Notes: generated by a model not told the origin, from the sequence alone. 47,654 nucleotides of DNA from Planctomycetota bacterium (GCA_021413705.1 JAIOPX010000321.1:1-47654), one strand, 5' to 3'; counted from the first letter of the stretch, positions 1 to 8,870 are shown. Translations and numbers: made by a program.

Positions 1-1307
1 CCGCTGGCGAGCACCTTAACGATGTGCGGATGTTCGCAACGTCCCAGGGCACGCATTTCGCGTCGAAAGCGGGCCAATGCCACTTCGTCACCCGCCAGCG
101 ATGCGGGCAACATCTTCAAGGCCACGAGACGACCGAGCGACAATTGCCGGGCAAGGTAGACTACACCCATGCCGCCACGCCCCAACTCGGCCAGAATCTC
201 GTAATCTCCCACCGTTCGCTGGGAGGGAGCGGTCGGCGCAAACAACGCATCGACCGAAGGCGTTTCCGCCAGGCTTTGTTGGGCCAGGCGATCGAGGTCT
301 TGTTCTTCCACTTGGCGGCCCGTGACGCGGCTCAACAGCCGGGTCATGGCCGGTACCATCGATTTGTCACGCTCGGTACGCCCCGTAGTGTAGCTGAGGT
401 ACTCAACTTGTCGGCCGCTGCGATCCCGGTTGAGGAATCGTACTTCGTCGGCAAACTCTGCCCCGCGAAACACCAACAGCGGGTCCAGTCGGAGGGGTGC
501 TCTGCGCCCAGGCCACAGGACGGCCACGCAGTTCGCGCCGATCGCCGCTGCTTCGGCCGACGTCAGCTCCAGCGGCGCCATCCGCTCCGATTGCAATCCG
601 ACCAGTTCCAATAAGGCGACTTCGAATCGCTGCTCGTCCACCGCACGCAGTTCGCTGATGCTGACCAGCCGCGAGCCGCGCGGACCGAGTATGTCAAGGA
701 CGCCTTCACCCAGGAGTTCGCTGGCGGCGGGAAACAACAGTGGCCCCATCTCCTGATCGTAAAACTCTTCCGAGCGGCCAGCGCCGTGACCAAAGACTGT
801 ATTGCGATAAACGACCAGAGCGTCGAACAAATCCAGTGGCGAGCAGCTCTCGTCTCCTGCACGCATACCATCGGGACCATTCTTGATGCGGCGGAAAAGT
901 TCAAGCGCCGCGGACAGACCGCGTCGCTTCGCGCTAAGCTGCTGCCAGACGTGCCCCAGCGGGTGCGACGCAGCATCCGCGCGCGTGCCGAAGTGCCGGG
1001 CAGTCTCCCGCAAGATCCCTAACCATTGTCCCAGCGAAGGGAGGACTAATTGGGCCAGAAGGCGGTCGAGGGATTCGACCCTTGGGGCGCCGGCTTCAAC
1101 TTCGGCCAGATAAGCCCCCACCACCGGCGTGGCACTGAGCTTAATCAGCGCCTCGAATAGATAGAATGAATTGTCGTGCCGGGCACGCGCCGAAGGAGAA
1201 TTATGCGCCCGCGAATAGAGCTGTGCCAGCGGCAGCGGCAGCCGCACTAGATACTCACGATGAAAGTCGCCGGTGGAAGGTACTGGAGACACGGTGATGG
1301 CCTTCAC
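1..1307 (-). CDS. Serine/threonine protein kinase with N-terminal HEPN-like helical domain (C-terminus cut off)
   Basis: About 435 residues are present and the gene continues past the left edge. The last 70 residues begin a Hanks-type kinase domain: GDYEILAELG, the glycine loop GRGGMGVVYLAR, the lysine motif VALKML, and a C-helix region RFRREMRALGRCEHPHIVK. The preceding 365 residues are not kinase. They begin HREYLVRLPLPLAQLYSRAH, are mostly helical, and contain YRNTVFGHGA, an R-x5-H motif of the HEPN type, at about residue 185. The frame is open from the edge to beyond position 1307. I chose GTG at 1305-1307; GTG at 1290-1292 has a better ribosome site (GAAGG, 8 bases upstream). The gene is divergent from the secreted-protein gene at 1462. 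Kinase identity is sure; the role of the front domain is inference. Confidence 0.85.
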   Translation of the reverse strand, partial: MKAITVSPVPSTGDFHREYLVRLPLPLAQLYSRAHNSPSARARHDNSFYLFEALIKLSATPVVGAYLAEVEAGAPRVESLDRLLAQLVLPSLGQWLGILRETARHFGTRADAASHPLGHVWQQLSAKRRGLSAALELFRRIKNGPDGMRAGDESCSPLDLFDALVVYRNTVFGHGAGRSEEFYDQEMGPLLFPAASELLGEGVLDILGPRGSRLVSISELRAVDEQRFEVALLELVGLQSERMAPLELTSAEAAAIGANCVAVLWPGRRAPLRLDPLLVFRGAEFADEVRFLNRDRSGRQVEYLSYTTGRTERDKSMVPAMTRLLSRVTGRQVEEQDLDRLAQQSLAETPSVDALFAPTAPSQRTVGDYEILAELGRGGMGVVYLARQLSLGRLVALKMLPASLAGDEVALARFRREMRALGRCEHPHIVKVLAS

Positions 1308-1461
1308 ACGGGCAAGCTGGGTTATGGTGCAGCCATCATGGTAAATGAACCTTACCGCACTGCAAGTGGATGGTTTCGAACTGGTTGAATGGAATCGGTC
1401 TGTGGATGACAATGTCCCAAGTGAAATACTTTCGCAACCTTCGTCCTGGCGGAGCATCCTG

Positions 1462-2634
1462 ATGAGAAGGCTTGGTCTGAAATTGATTCTGGCGCTGTAT
1501 TGTTTCGTGGCGTTGCAACTAACGTCCCAGAGTGCGGAACGCGGCTCTTCCACACCTGGTGGCCGCACGGGGGATCTTCCCGTGGAAATCGCCATCGACC
1601 GCTGGCCAGCAGACGGACGCCTGCCGCGTAGCGACATACCGAAGTTCGATGTCGGCCGGGCTTACCTGCGCACCGCTGAGGGCGAGTTGCCTGTCATCGT
1701 AACCTTCAATCAGCACGCTACCGAGAGCCACTTCGTGCGACCCAGCAGTGTGGTAGCGAGTGGGCCTGCAATCATCGTAGTCGAACCTATTGATTCAGCG
1801 GCCGGGCAGTATCGCGATGGGCGAATCGTTCTCTCGGCTGGCAATGCGCAAGTCCAAGGCGAAACGGCCAAACTGGAATCGCATCCTGGGAATCTGCGCA
1901 TCGGATTATGGAGAAACCCCAAGGATTTTGTTACCTGGGATTACAAAGCTACGCGGCCGGGTCGGTATGACGTGTATCTGACCTATTCGTGCGCCGAGAA
2001 AGCGGGTACGAAGATCAACGTCGAGATCGGCAAGGAACAACTTGATGGCACGCTCAAGACCACGGACAACGGCTGGTATGGCTATACGTGGCAAAAACTG
2101 GGCAATGTGGCGATTCCAGCCGCCGGGCCGCTGAAGATTTCCGTCCGCTGCCGGGAGATGGTGGGGGGCGCGGTGATGAATCTGAAGGCAGTGACGCTCA
2201 TACCCGCTGGTGAAGGCACGCTACCGGTTCAAGCCGCCGATGGAACCGTGACACTGCACGCCAAAGATGTGACGATTCACGGCGTACAAGTGCAATACGA
2301 ACCGAAGCCGGAGAAGAACACCGTGGGATTCTGGACCCACGCGACAGACACGGTGAGTTGGGAGTTCAGTATCTCGAAAGCGGGCAAATTCGACGTGCAG
2401 ATTCTCCAAGGCTGCGGGAAAGGGCAAGGAGGGAGCAAAGCGGTGATCGAAGTTGCCGGTCAAGAGTTGCCGGTGACCGTGGAGGACACCGGGCATTTCC
2501 AGAACTTCAAGCCCAGAATCGTGGGTGCCATAACGCTCGACAAACCGGGCAAGTACGTGCTGAAGGTCGTCCCTACGCACAAGGCAGGCGTAGCGGTAAT
2601 GGACCTGCGAGAGCTGCGGTTGTTACCCAAGTAG
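1462..2634 (+). CDS. Secreted protein with two carbohydrate-binding-like beta-sandwich repeats
   Basis: 390 residues from ATG at 1462. An upstream in-frame ATG at 1345 would bury the signal peptide, which reads MRRLGLKLILALYCFVALQL. After a region of about 110 residues come two similar modules of roughly 130 residues. Each has a tryptophan-rich strand pattern: NPKDFVTWDYKATRPGRYDV in the first and ATDTVSWEFSISKAGKFDV in the second. Each ends in a strand with MNLKAVTLIP or MDLRELRLLP. This layout is like the CBM6/CBM35 or galactose-binding folds often attached to planctomycete glycosidases, but no catalytic domain is present. Sugar binding at the cell surface is inference. The stop codon TAG lies inside a GTAG-starting repeat arm (2631-2661). 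Confidence 0.75.
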   Translation: MRRLGLKLILALYCFVALQLTSQSAERGSSTPGGRTGDLPVEIAIDRWPADGRLPRSDIPKFDVGRAYLRTAEGELPVIVTFNQHATESHFVRPSSVVASGPAIIVVEPIDSAAGQYRDGRIVLSAGNAQVQGETAKLESHPGNLRIGLWRNPKDFVTWDYKATRPGRYDVYLTYSCAEKAGTKINVEIGKEQLDGTLKTTDNGWYGYTWQKLGNVAIPAAGPLKISVRCREMVGGAVMNLKAVTLIPAGEGTLPVQAADGTVTLHAKDVTIHGVQVQYEPKPEKNTVGFWTHATDTVSWEFSISKAGKFDVQILQGCGKGQGGSKAVIEVAGQELPVTVEDTGHFQNFKPRIVGAITLDKPGKYVLKVVPTHKAGVAVMDLRELRLLPK

Positions 2635-2740
2635 GGTACGCGCAGCGTACCAATTCCTAGTCAACCAAGCCGGGATGATTCGCTCGTAAAGCCTCAAGCT
2701 CATTCGCTAACTAGGCATTGGTATGCTGCGCATACCCTAC
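2631..2740. repeat. Inverted pair of hairpin repeats between convergent genes (family A)
   Basis: Arms at 2631-2661 and 2710-2740 are near-perfect reverse complements, with only a few substitutions. Each arm also folds alone: GGTACGC-GCA-GCGTACC in the first, with matching changes in the second. The TAG stop codons of both flanking convergent genes are the GTAG at the outer end of each arm. The pair could act as a two-way transcription terminator. Confidence 0.85.
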
Positions 2741-3099
2741 TTTTTGACATCGACCGGTACCAGGTCAATCTTGGCCGCCAGGATGAAATCGTTCTCCGAC
2801 AAACCCCCAATCGCGTGCGTCCACAATTCGATCCAGATGTTGCGATATCCTTCGAGGTGGAGGTCGGGATGATGGGCATCTTCTTCGGCAATGTCGGCCA
2901 CGCGGTTGAAGAAGTTCATGCCGGATACGAAGTTTTTCACGACCCAGTCCTTGCGGATACGCTGGCCGTCGTGCGTCAGCCGCCAACCTGAAAGGCGAGT
3001 AAGCTGCTCCTCCGACTGTTGAACTGTGTAGGGCTCAACGCCCCCTTCGCATGGGCGACACTTTTTGGCAACCAATTGAGCGGGCGTCATCGTTTCCAT
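2737..3099 (-). CDS. phhB: 4a-hydroxytetrahydrobiopterin dehydratase (PCD/DCoH)
   Basis: 120 residues. It would dehydrate 4a-hydroxytetrahydropterin after an aromatic amino acid hydroxylase turnover; no hydroxylase is in the window. The family signature EDAHHPDLHLEGYRN, with the catalytic His-His-Pro, is followed by WTHAIGGLSENDFILAAKID, and GWRLTHDG lies upstream. An N-terminal extension of 20-25 residues carries CRPCEGG, as in many environmental homologues. The start at 3099 is fixed by GGAGGA six bases upstream; the longer frame reaching 3147 lacks such a site. The gene ends inside repeat family A. Confidence 0.93.
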   Translation of the reverse strand: METMTPAQLVAKKCRPCEGGVEPYTVQQSEEQLTRLSGWRLTHDGQRIRKDWVVKNFVSGMNFFNRVADIAEEDAHHPDLHLEGYRNIWIELWTHAIGGLSENDFILAAKIDLVPVDVKK

Positions 3100-3243
3100 G
3101 GCAAGTCCTCCGAGGCCATTATCGGAGGGAAGCCAGGGAGCCGTCAAATGGCCACGTCGCCCTGAAACGCCCGTGACGCGACCATCGCGGCGGCTTTCGG
3201 GTCGCTCGTTGCGAAGTCGCGCTGCGGGACAATGCGATTGGGC

Positions 3244-3381
3244 TCAGTATTTTGGCGCGGTCAAAAGATCGAGGGCCAACAGAGCAAGCATCAAGAGTGA
3301 ACCGGCAACTAAAGCGTACATGGGACTGCCCAGGAGAGTGGGACGCCTGTGAAACACGGGCCAAAGCCATCGTTCGGCCAT
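3244..3381 (-). CDS. Small single-pass membrane protein, 45 residues
   Basis: A short frame reading MAERWLWPVFHRRPTLLGSP and then YALVAGSLLMLALLALDLL, ending TAPKY. The positive, aromatic N-terminus followed by one hydrophobic helix of about 19 residues looks like a real small membrane protein rather than chance. It lies on the same strand as the pterin dehydratase gene, 145 bases upstream of it. The ribosome-binding site is weak. No family is recognised. A longer overlapping frame at 3119-3493 on the same strand has no protein-like character. Confidence 0.55.
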   Translation of the reverse strand: MAERWLWPVFHRRPTLLGSPMYALVAGSLLMLALLALDLLTAPKY

Positions 3382-3493
3382 CAAAAGGTCTGTTGCCAGG
3401 GAAGGGCTGGGCGTCACAAGGCTCTAAACGGAATTTTGAATAGTGAGCAGGGCAGAGCCGCAAAGTGGATCGCCACAAAGGGTTACCCCCCAT

Positions 3494-3653
3494 AGCCCCG
3501 GGCTCCGCCCGGGGGTTTGCGTGGAGTTCGCCAATTGTAGAAGTTCAATCCGTGTAACCTGTAGGGCGATTCCGCTCCGCAAAGCAACAATTCAAGGATT
3601 CGTTCCATCCCTCGGGCAATCTCCCGACACACCCCCGGGCGGAGCCCGGGGCT
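3494..3653. repeat. Inverted pair of CCCGGGC hairpin repeats (family B)
   Basis: Arms at 3494-3519 and 3628-3653 are reverse complements. Each is itself a GC-rich palindrome (CCCGGGC-TCCG-CCCGGG). The spacer of about 108 bases shows no gene. The pair fills most of the 3382-3728 gap, about 75 bases upstream of the next rightward gene. Confidence 0.8.
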
Positions 3654-3728
3654 TTGGGAAAAACTCTTCGACAGACAGGCCAAGATATGCCACAATGCGG
3701 CAGGGGCGCAGACAGAGGGAGGCACCTT

Positions 3729-4463
3729 ATGAAGTCTACAGTCTTTTCCTGCGCATGTTTCTTGATCTCAGCAGTTGTTGGAGTTTTGACCACCACGCCG
3801 TCGGTAATCCATGCCGCTGATCCGGCGCGGATCGCGGAAAGCGAACTGGATCTCTTCGATGCACGCGAGAAGGGTCAACTCGCCGTTCGGTTCGTTCCCG
3901 CGAGTGAGAGAAAGGGGGCGCTCACGCTCAGCAATCGCACGCGCACACCGCTAGCGATTCGAGTTCCAGACACCCTGGGCGCCGTGCCAGTTCTGGCGCA
4001 GTTTCAGCCCCCTGCGCAAATTATCGGTTTAGGAGTTCCTGGCGCCCGCAACAATCAGGTTTTCCGCGCCGCGGCTTTGAAAGCCGAACGACCTGTACGC
4101 GTGGTGCAACTGCCCCCGCGTGCTGAAATCAGTATCGCCCTGAAAGGCGTATGTTTGGAGTACGGAAAGCGCACACCCAACTCGCGGATGCGCTATGACC
4201 TGGTGCCAGTGCAACAAGTGGCCACCGATGCCCGCTTGGTCGCCGCTTTGCAATCTCTGGCCGACGAGAGCTACGACCAACAGGCGGTGCAGGCCGTTGC
4301 CTGGCATCTGGCTAACGGGCTGACCTGGAAAAGTCTGCGCGGAAAGTTTTCGGCTCGCGAGTACCAGGGTGGACAACAATTGTTGCGAGAGATTTCGACA
4401 CCGAAGGAAGCGCCTGTGACTCCGGCGCCAGGCTCGAAAGAATCGCCTCACAAGTCTGCATGA
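3729..4463 (+). CDS. Secreted protein of unknown function
   Basis: 244 residues. ATG at 3729 has GGAGG six bases upstream and opens a classical signal peptide, MKSTVFSCACFLISAVVGVL, with likely cleavage after VIHAA. The mature part has an N-terminal beta-rich half (VRFVPASERKGALTLSNRT) and then a helical segment (LVAALQSLADESYDQQAVQA, QAVAWHLANGLTW). The second half resembles the helical tail of proteins that describe an external stimulus or metal site, but no motif is diagnostic. An extension to 3654 in the same frame would bury the signal and is rejected. The DUF1598-like gene follows about 100 bases downstream on the same strand, so the two may be co-transcribed. Confidence 0.7.
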   Translation: MKSTVFSCACFLISAVVGVLTTTPSVIHAADPARIAESELDLFDAREKGQLAVRFVPASERKGALTLSNRTRTPLAIRVPDTLGAVPVLAQFQPPAQIIGLGVPGARNNQVFRAAALKAERPVRVVQLPPRAEISIALKGVCLEYGKRTPNSRMRYDLVPVQQVATDARLVAALQSLADESYDQQAVQAVAWHLANGLTWKSLRGKFSAREYQGGQQLLREISTPKEAPVTPAPGSKESPHKSA

Positions 4464-4561
4464 TTCATGGCACCGCTTGTCAGACGCTGAACGAGTCGCG
4501 GATTTAGCCAGTGTAATTCGCGGCGTCTGGCGAGCAGTGGTATTGTGGACACATACTTACC

Positions 4562-5959
4562 ATGCGAACGATCAGCGGCACGCACCTGCTCGCACCATGC
4601 CTTGCCTTGCTCGCCGCGGCGCTGGTTGATTTCCCTGATACTGCCAGCGGCCAGGGGACGACCGTCCAACTGCCGACGTTCGGAGTTTCGATCGACGCTG
4701 AAGGCGTGCTGAATCACAAGCAGGTCGAAGACGTCGGCGGTCAGTTACAAGCGGCTCGCAATGCGGCAGCCAAACAGGCTCTGCCGCGGAATGTGGTCGC
4801 CATCTCGAAACTCCGCAAAGTCTCACTGACTCGCTTGGACGCGGCGCTGCGACGCCGAATCGACGCTGGCGGGCAACCCGATGCTGCCGAGCGCCATCTC
4901 GCTGGGCTGACGCGCCTGCGCTATCTGTTCCTCTTTCCCGAGACCCACGAAATTGTCATTGCCGGCGAGGCCGGAGGCTGGGTGGAGGACGGCGCAGGCC
5001 GTGCCGTATCCTTGGATAACGGTCGGCCGGTGCTGGAACTGGTCGATTTGTGCGTAGCGTTGCGCATGTTTCGTCCTGGTGGGCGCGAGGCTCCGTTCAT
5101 CGGCTGCTCGATTGATCCTTCGCCCGATGCGATGGCGCGGCTGCAAGCGTTTCAACGCACGGTGCCCCGAAGCGTTTCTCAAAGCGAACGCGGCCAGATT
5201 GCCGCGCAACTCGACCGTGGACTGCGCGATGCACTCGGAAACTCCAATATCCAGGTCTTTGGAATTTCTGCCAAGACTCATCTCGCCCAGGTTCTGATCG
5301 AAGCTGACTACCGGATGAAACTGATCGCCATCGACCTGGAGCCGCCGCCGGTGCGACTGGTCACCTATCTTGGTGGCCTGCAATCGGCCCCGCAGGGCTT
5401 GGTGCAACGATGGTGGTTCCAGCCAGATTACGACTGCGTCAAAGTGACCAAGGATCGCCAAGGAATGGAACTTACAGGACAGGGTGTGCAGTTGCTTACA
5501 GAGAATATGGCGGTCGGCCCAGGTGGTAAGCTGATCAACCCCAATAGCCGCTCCAGCGGCGCCAGCGAGCGTTTTGCCAAGTCATTCACCACGAGATACC
5601 CAGAGATTGCGGCCCGCAGCCCGGTTTATGCTCAGATGCGCAATGGGATCGATCTCCTGGTCGTCGCCGCCTACATGGCCCGCGAAGGCTTTTATGAGAA
5701 GGCCGAATGGGATCAGGGCGTGTTGGGCGACGAGAAAACAATACCCACCGAAACCTTACCGGCGCCGAAGCACGCCCCGTGCGCAGTCAATGTAGTCTGG
5801 AAAGGCTCGCGACTCTTGGCTCCTGCGGGCGGAGTGTCGATCGTTCCGACCAACGCCTTGGATCCGGCGCGAGTCGAACAGGACAAGGATGGACAATTGG
5901 CCGCCAAGCGTGAATCAACGTCGCGCCCCCAGGCAGCCGAGCGATGGTGGTGGGACTGA
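4562..5959 (+). CDS. Secreted DUF1598-like protein
   Basis: 465 residues with an N-terminal signal (HLLAPCLALLAAALVDF, cleavage near TASGQ). The pattern of conserved blocks matches my memory of the planctomycete DUF1598 family: GVSIDAEGVL, LRKVSLTRLDAALRRR, LRYLFLFPETHEIVIAGEA, FIGCSIDPSPDAMARLQAF, LIEADYRMKLIAIDLEPPP and RWWFQPDYDCVKVTKD. Function is unknown. It ends in a short basic, tryptophan-rich tail (AERWWWD). Convergent with csrA, which ends about 105 bases away. The family call is from recognition only. Confidence 0.75.
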   Translation: MRTISGTHLLAPCLALLAAALVDFPDTASGQGTTVQLPTFGVSIDAEGVLNHKQVEDVGGQLQAARNAAAKQALPRNVVAISKLRKVSLTRLDAALRRRIDAGGQPDAAERHLAGLTRLRYLFLFPETHEIVIAGEAGGWVEDGAGRAVSLDNGRPVLELVDLCVALRMFRPGGREAPFIGCSIDPSPDAMARLQAFQRTVPRSVSQSERGQIAAQLDRGLRDALGNSNIQVFGISAKTHLAQVLIEADYRMKLIAIDLEPPPVRLVTYLGGLQSAPQGLVQRWWFQPDYDCVKVTKDRQGMELTGQGVQLLTENMAVGPGGKLINPNSRSSGASERFAKSFTTRYPEIAARSPVYAQMRNGIDLLVVAAYMAREGFYEKAEWDQGVLGDEKTIPTETLPAPKHAPCAVNVVWKGSRLLAPAGGVSIVPTNALDPARVEQDKDGQLAAKRESTSRPQAAERWWWD

Positions 5960-6063
5960 CGGGTACTGTCCCAACTCGGGTCTCAACTCAGAAAATGACC
6001 ACGCCAGACTGCTCTGGATTCTCTCTCAATTCTTCTGGTTACGCGGCCGATGGTTTTCTGAAA

Positions 6064-6288
6064 TCAGCGCGGGTTGCCCACCAAGACCGCCTCGAACTCC
6101 TCCATGGTGCCGAAGCCGCCCGTCGGGGCTGGGCAAGGAATCGCATTGAGTTCGCCGCGCACGATGCGGATATAGTCGGGCGCCTCAATGCCGATCTTGA
6201 TCCGATTGCCATTGCACTCGACCACGGTCACCGTGATATCGCTTCCGATGACGAGTTGCTCTCCTCGCTTCCTGCTGAGCACTAACAT
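6064..6288 (-). CDS. csrA: Carbon storage regulator CsrA
   Basis: 74 residues beginning MLVLSRKRGEQLVIG, the invariant CsrA start. RIKIGIEAP and IRIVRGEL follow, keeping the C-terminal arginine-glutamate-leucine core used for RNA binding. CsrA dimers bind GGA motifs in mRNA leaders and block translation or alter stability. The start at 6288 is supported by GAGGTG just upstream; the frame reaching 6408 is an extension with no family support. The C-terminal tail after IPCPAPTGG is a little longer than in gamma-proteobacteria. There is no FliW or flagellar gene nearby, so the target is unknown. Confidence 0.95.
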   Translation of the reverse strand: MLVLSRKRGEQLVIGSDITVTVVECNGNRIKIGIEAPDYIRIVRGELNAIPCPAPTGGFGTMEEFEAVLVGNPR

Positions 6289-6545
6289 CTTCCACCTCTT
6301 TTCATGAGTTCCCGGATTTGGGCGGCATTGATTCGTGCATCGTTGCACGAGGTGGCCCCCATTGATGCAATCCCTGTGCCAGATGAATCGACCTAGCGGC
6401 GATTGCAATTCAGGGAGATGCTAGCTGCGATCTTGTCGCATAATATCCAGCCAGCAGCCGTCGCTGGCAATGCTGTCTGCGATGAGCGATGCCGCGGCCT
6501 CTGCGCGTCAATCTGCCACAGTGGCGGGTCCTTGGCCACATCGCG

Positions 6546-7556
6546 CTAGATTCCTTCCCGCTCACGAAGACGCAGGATGGCTTCGGTCTCTCCAAGCAAG
6601 ATTACCGTGTCGCCTGACTTGAGCACATATTTTGAGTCAGGGCGGAAGGTCATTTTGCCTGCGGTTTCTTTGACCGCCACGATCAACAGCGTGTGCGGCC
6701 AGTTGGCCACCACATCGCCAATATTCTGTCCCACCATCTTATGTCCCGCATCGAGCGTGATCTCGTCCAACTCCGCATCGAGCAACTGCTTGTCCGAGAT
6801 CAGTTCCAAGAACTCGACGGCCGAAGGACGCGTAATCATCGTGGCGATCCACCGAGCGCCAATGGCGGCTGTCATCACGGCTTGGTTGGCGCCGGCCTGA
6901 TACAGCTTTTGTTGAGTATTGGGGTGTTCGCCCCGAGCGATGATCGTCAGCTTTGAATTGAGGTTCCTGGCCGTCAGCGTCAGAAATACATTGTCCGCAT
7001 CCCCAGGCAAGGCCGTTACCAACACACGCGCCCGGTCGATGCCTGCCAGTTTGAGTGATGCTTCTTCCAACGCATCGCCGGTGATGGTCATCAATCCCGC
7101 AGCTTCGGCTTCCAGGGCTTTCGGGGGATTGAGTTCGATAACGACCACAGCTTGCTTCTGGCGAACAAGCTGCTCCGACAAGATGCGCCCTACGCGGCCA
7201 TATCCGCAAATAATGATGTGCCCCTCCAATCTGGAAATCTCTCGGATCATGCGTCGCACTCCCAGGGCACGTTGAAGCTCTCCTTCGGTCATCAACTGCA
7301 ACAAGCCGCCGATGGTATAGCCCGATGCGGTCAAGCCAAACAAAATCACCGCGATCGTCCAGATTTGCCGGGCTGGATCGAGCGTGCTCTTCTCGCCATA
7401 GCCGACCGTCGAAATCGTGATCACAACCAGATAGAGATCGTCGAGCCAGCCGCGATCCCCTTGGCGATCGAGAAAGCGGTAGCCGCAAACCGCCACGACA
7501 AGAATGACCACCAATGCGATGCCGCCCGCTCGGATTCGCCGCAGTGGCGCATTCAT
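6546..7556 (-). CDS. 2TM potassium channel with RCK (TrkA-N/TrkA-C) domain
   Basis: 336 residues. The first helix (ALVVILVVAVCGYRFL) is followed by the pore loop and selectivity filter TISTVGYGE, a second helix (IWTIAVILFGLTASGYTIGG), and a cytoplasmic RCK Rossmann domain with GYGRVGRILSEQL and an acidic strand end VVVIELNP. The C-terminal TrkA-C-like domain contains LIVAVKE and SGDTVILLG. This is the layout of ligand-gated channels such as MthK. The start at 7556 (ATG AAT GCG) leaves a ten-base gap after argJ; a start at 7598 would overlap argJ and adds nothing. It probably shares the argC-argJ transcript. Ligand unknown. Confidence 0.9.
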   Translation of the reverse strand: MNAPLRRIRAGGIALVVILVVAVCGYRFLDRQGDRGWLDDLYLVVITISTVGYGEKSTLDPARQIWTIAVILFGLTASGYTIGGLLQLMTEGELQRALGVRRMIREISRLEGHIIICGYGRVGRILSEQLVRQKQAVVVIELNPPKALEAEAAGLMTITGDALEEASLKLAGIDRARVLVTALPGDADNVFLTLTARNLNSKLTIIARGEHPNTQQKLYQAGANQAVMTAAIGARWIATMITRPSAVEFLELISDKQLLDAELDEITLDAGHKMVGQNIGDVVANWPHTLLIVAVKETAGKMTFRPDSKYVLKSGDTVILLGETEAILRLREREGI

Positions 7557-7566
7557 AGGGTGCCGC

Positions 7567-8760
7567 TTAGGTTGTGTAATCGGCGTTGAGCCGCACATAC
7601 TCGGGCGTCAGATCCGTCGTCCAAAAACGGGCCGTGGCTTCCCCCTCGCCAAACATCAGCCGCACATGAGTATCGCGCTGCGAACGTATCGACTCCGCCA
7701 CTGCCGGCTTGTCGAACGCCAGCGGCGAACCCTGTTGATAGAGCCGCACTCCGTTAACATCTAGATCGACCTTGCCCGGATCGAAGGCCACGCCGGAATA
7801 TCCGGCGGCCGAGACGATACGTCCCCAGTTGGGATCGGCACCGGCAATGGCCGTCTTCACCAACGGACTTTCAGCCACGGTTTTGGCGATCCGCCGAGCG
7901 GCCGCTTTGTCGGCACAGCCGAGTATGTCGATCGTTACCAGGTGCGTACATCCTTCGCCGTCGTTGGGGATCGCCTTAGCCAGCTCTGTGCAGACTTCGA
8001 GCAGTGCCTGACCGAATGTCGCCAGTGACTCGCCCGTCAGCGGAGCCGTGCCGGCCGCGCCATTGGCCAGCAACAGCACCGTATCGTTGGTGCTCATGTG
8101 GCCGTCAACACTGATACAGTTGAAAGTCTCATCAGCGATCGACGTCAGCAGCGTCTTGGCCGTGGCCGGTTCCAGTGCCGCATCGGTCATGATGACGGAA
8201 AGCATGGTGGCCATCCGCGGGCCGATCATGGCGGCTCCTTTGGCCATCCCCGTGATCTGCACACTGCGTCCATCCACCAGGATGGTCCTGCCGGAGAGCT
8301 TGTGGACCGTATCGGTGGTCAACATGCCTCGAGCACCCAACACCAACGACTCTTCGCTGTTGCCAAGTTGCTTCGACGCCGCGCGAATCCCGGCTTCGAT
8401 CTTTTCCAAGGGCAAAAACTCGCCGATCACACCCGTGGACATAACCAGGGCGTGAGAGGCTTCCACTCCACAGGCCGCCGCCGCCAGCGTGGCCATCTGC
8501 CGAGCATCGGCCAGCCCACGATCTCCGGTACAGGCGTTGGCGTTGCCCGAGTTGATGACCAGCACACGGAAGCGATCCGTCGGCGTTCGTTGCCTGTCGA
8601 GTGCCACCGGCGCGGCATGAACAAGGTTCTGCGTGAACACGCCGACGGCAGTGGCGGGCCGATCGCTCATGATGATGGACAGATCGGGCTTGCCAGGGTT
8701 GCGTTTGATGCCGCAATGCGTGCCGGAAAGCTTAAAACCTTGGGGAACGGATGGTGTCAT
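7567..8760 (-). CDS. argJ: Bifunctional glutamate N-acetyltransferase / ornithine acetyltransferase ArgJ
   Basis: 397 residues. ArgJ transfers acetyl from N-acetylornithine to glutamate and, in bifunctional types, also uses acetyl-CoA, so it recycles or starts the arginine pathway. The self-cleavage site is clear in KGAAMIGPRMATMLSVIMTD, where the threonine of MATMLS becomes the N-terminal nucleophile of the beta chain. Other conserved pieces are NSGNANACTG, GVIGEFLP, NDTVLLLANG and GADPNWGRIVSAAGY. The start at 8760 (MTPSVPQGFKLSG) is chosen over 8778 by family alignment. argC lies just upstream on the same strand, with a palindromic repeat (8802-8870) in between. Confidence 0.95.
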   Translation of the reverse strand: MTPSVPQGFKLSGTHCGIKRNPGKPDLSIIMSDRPATAVGVFTQNLVHAAPVALDRQRTPTDRFRVLVINSGNANACTGDRGLADARQMATLAAAACGVEASHALVMSTGVIGEFLPLEKIEAGIRAASKQLGNSEESLVLGARGMLTTDTVHKLSGRTILVDGRSVQITGMAKGAAMIGPRMATMLSVIMTDAALEPATAKTLLTSIADETFNCISVDGHMSTNDTVLLLANGAAGTAPLTGESLATFGQALLEVCTELAKAIPNDGEGCTHLVTIDILGCADKAAARRIAKTVAESPLVKTAIAGADPNWGRIVSAAGYSGVAFDPGKVDLDVNGVRLYQQGSPLAFDKPAVAESIRSQRDTHVRLMFGEGEATARFWTTDLTPEYVRLNADYTT

Positions 8761-8801
8761 GGAAATTCTGAAACCCACAGTTTATTACATCATGCCCACA
8801 C

Positions 8802-8870
8802 ATCAGCCGCAGGGCGCTAGCCCCCGGTCGTTTCGCCGCGCTGACCGGGGGCTAGCGCCCGGCGGCTGAT
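8802..8870. repeat. REP-like inverted repeat, family C, copy 1 (argC-argJ gap)
   Basis: A left arm, ATCAGCCGCAGGGCGCTAGC then CCCCGGT, and a right arm, ACCGGGGGCTAGCGCC then CGGCGGCTGAT, face each other across a 16-base loop. Full copies recur at 13147-13227 and 47203-47278, and a lone right arm at 32572-32599. It sits in the transcribed gap between argC and argJ and could attenuate or protect the mRNA. Confidence 0.9.

Noticed and set aside
24-976. Several rightward and leftward frames over the left end (for example 24-614 and 563-976)
   Set aside because: They are shadows of the leftward kinase gene, whose frame shows the kinase glycine loop and lysine motif and is open to the window edge.
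3119-3493. 124-residue leftward frame in the gap before the secreted protein
   Set aside because: Composition is rich in Arg, Ser and Pro with no folded-protein pattern; the 45-residue membrane frame in the same region is more convincing.
8098-8820. 240-residue rightward frame opposite argJ
   Set aside because: It is antisense to a fully conserved ArgJ and is rich in Arg, His and Gly as expected from the opposite strand of a GC-rich gene.
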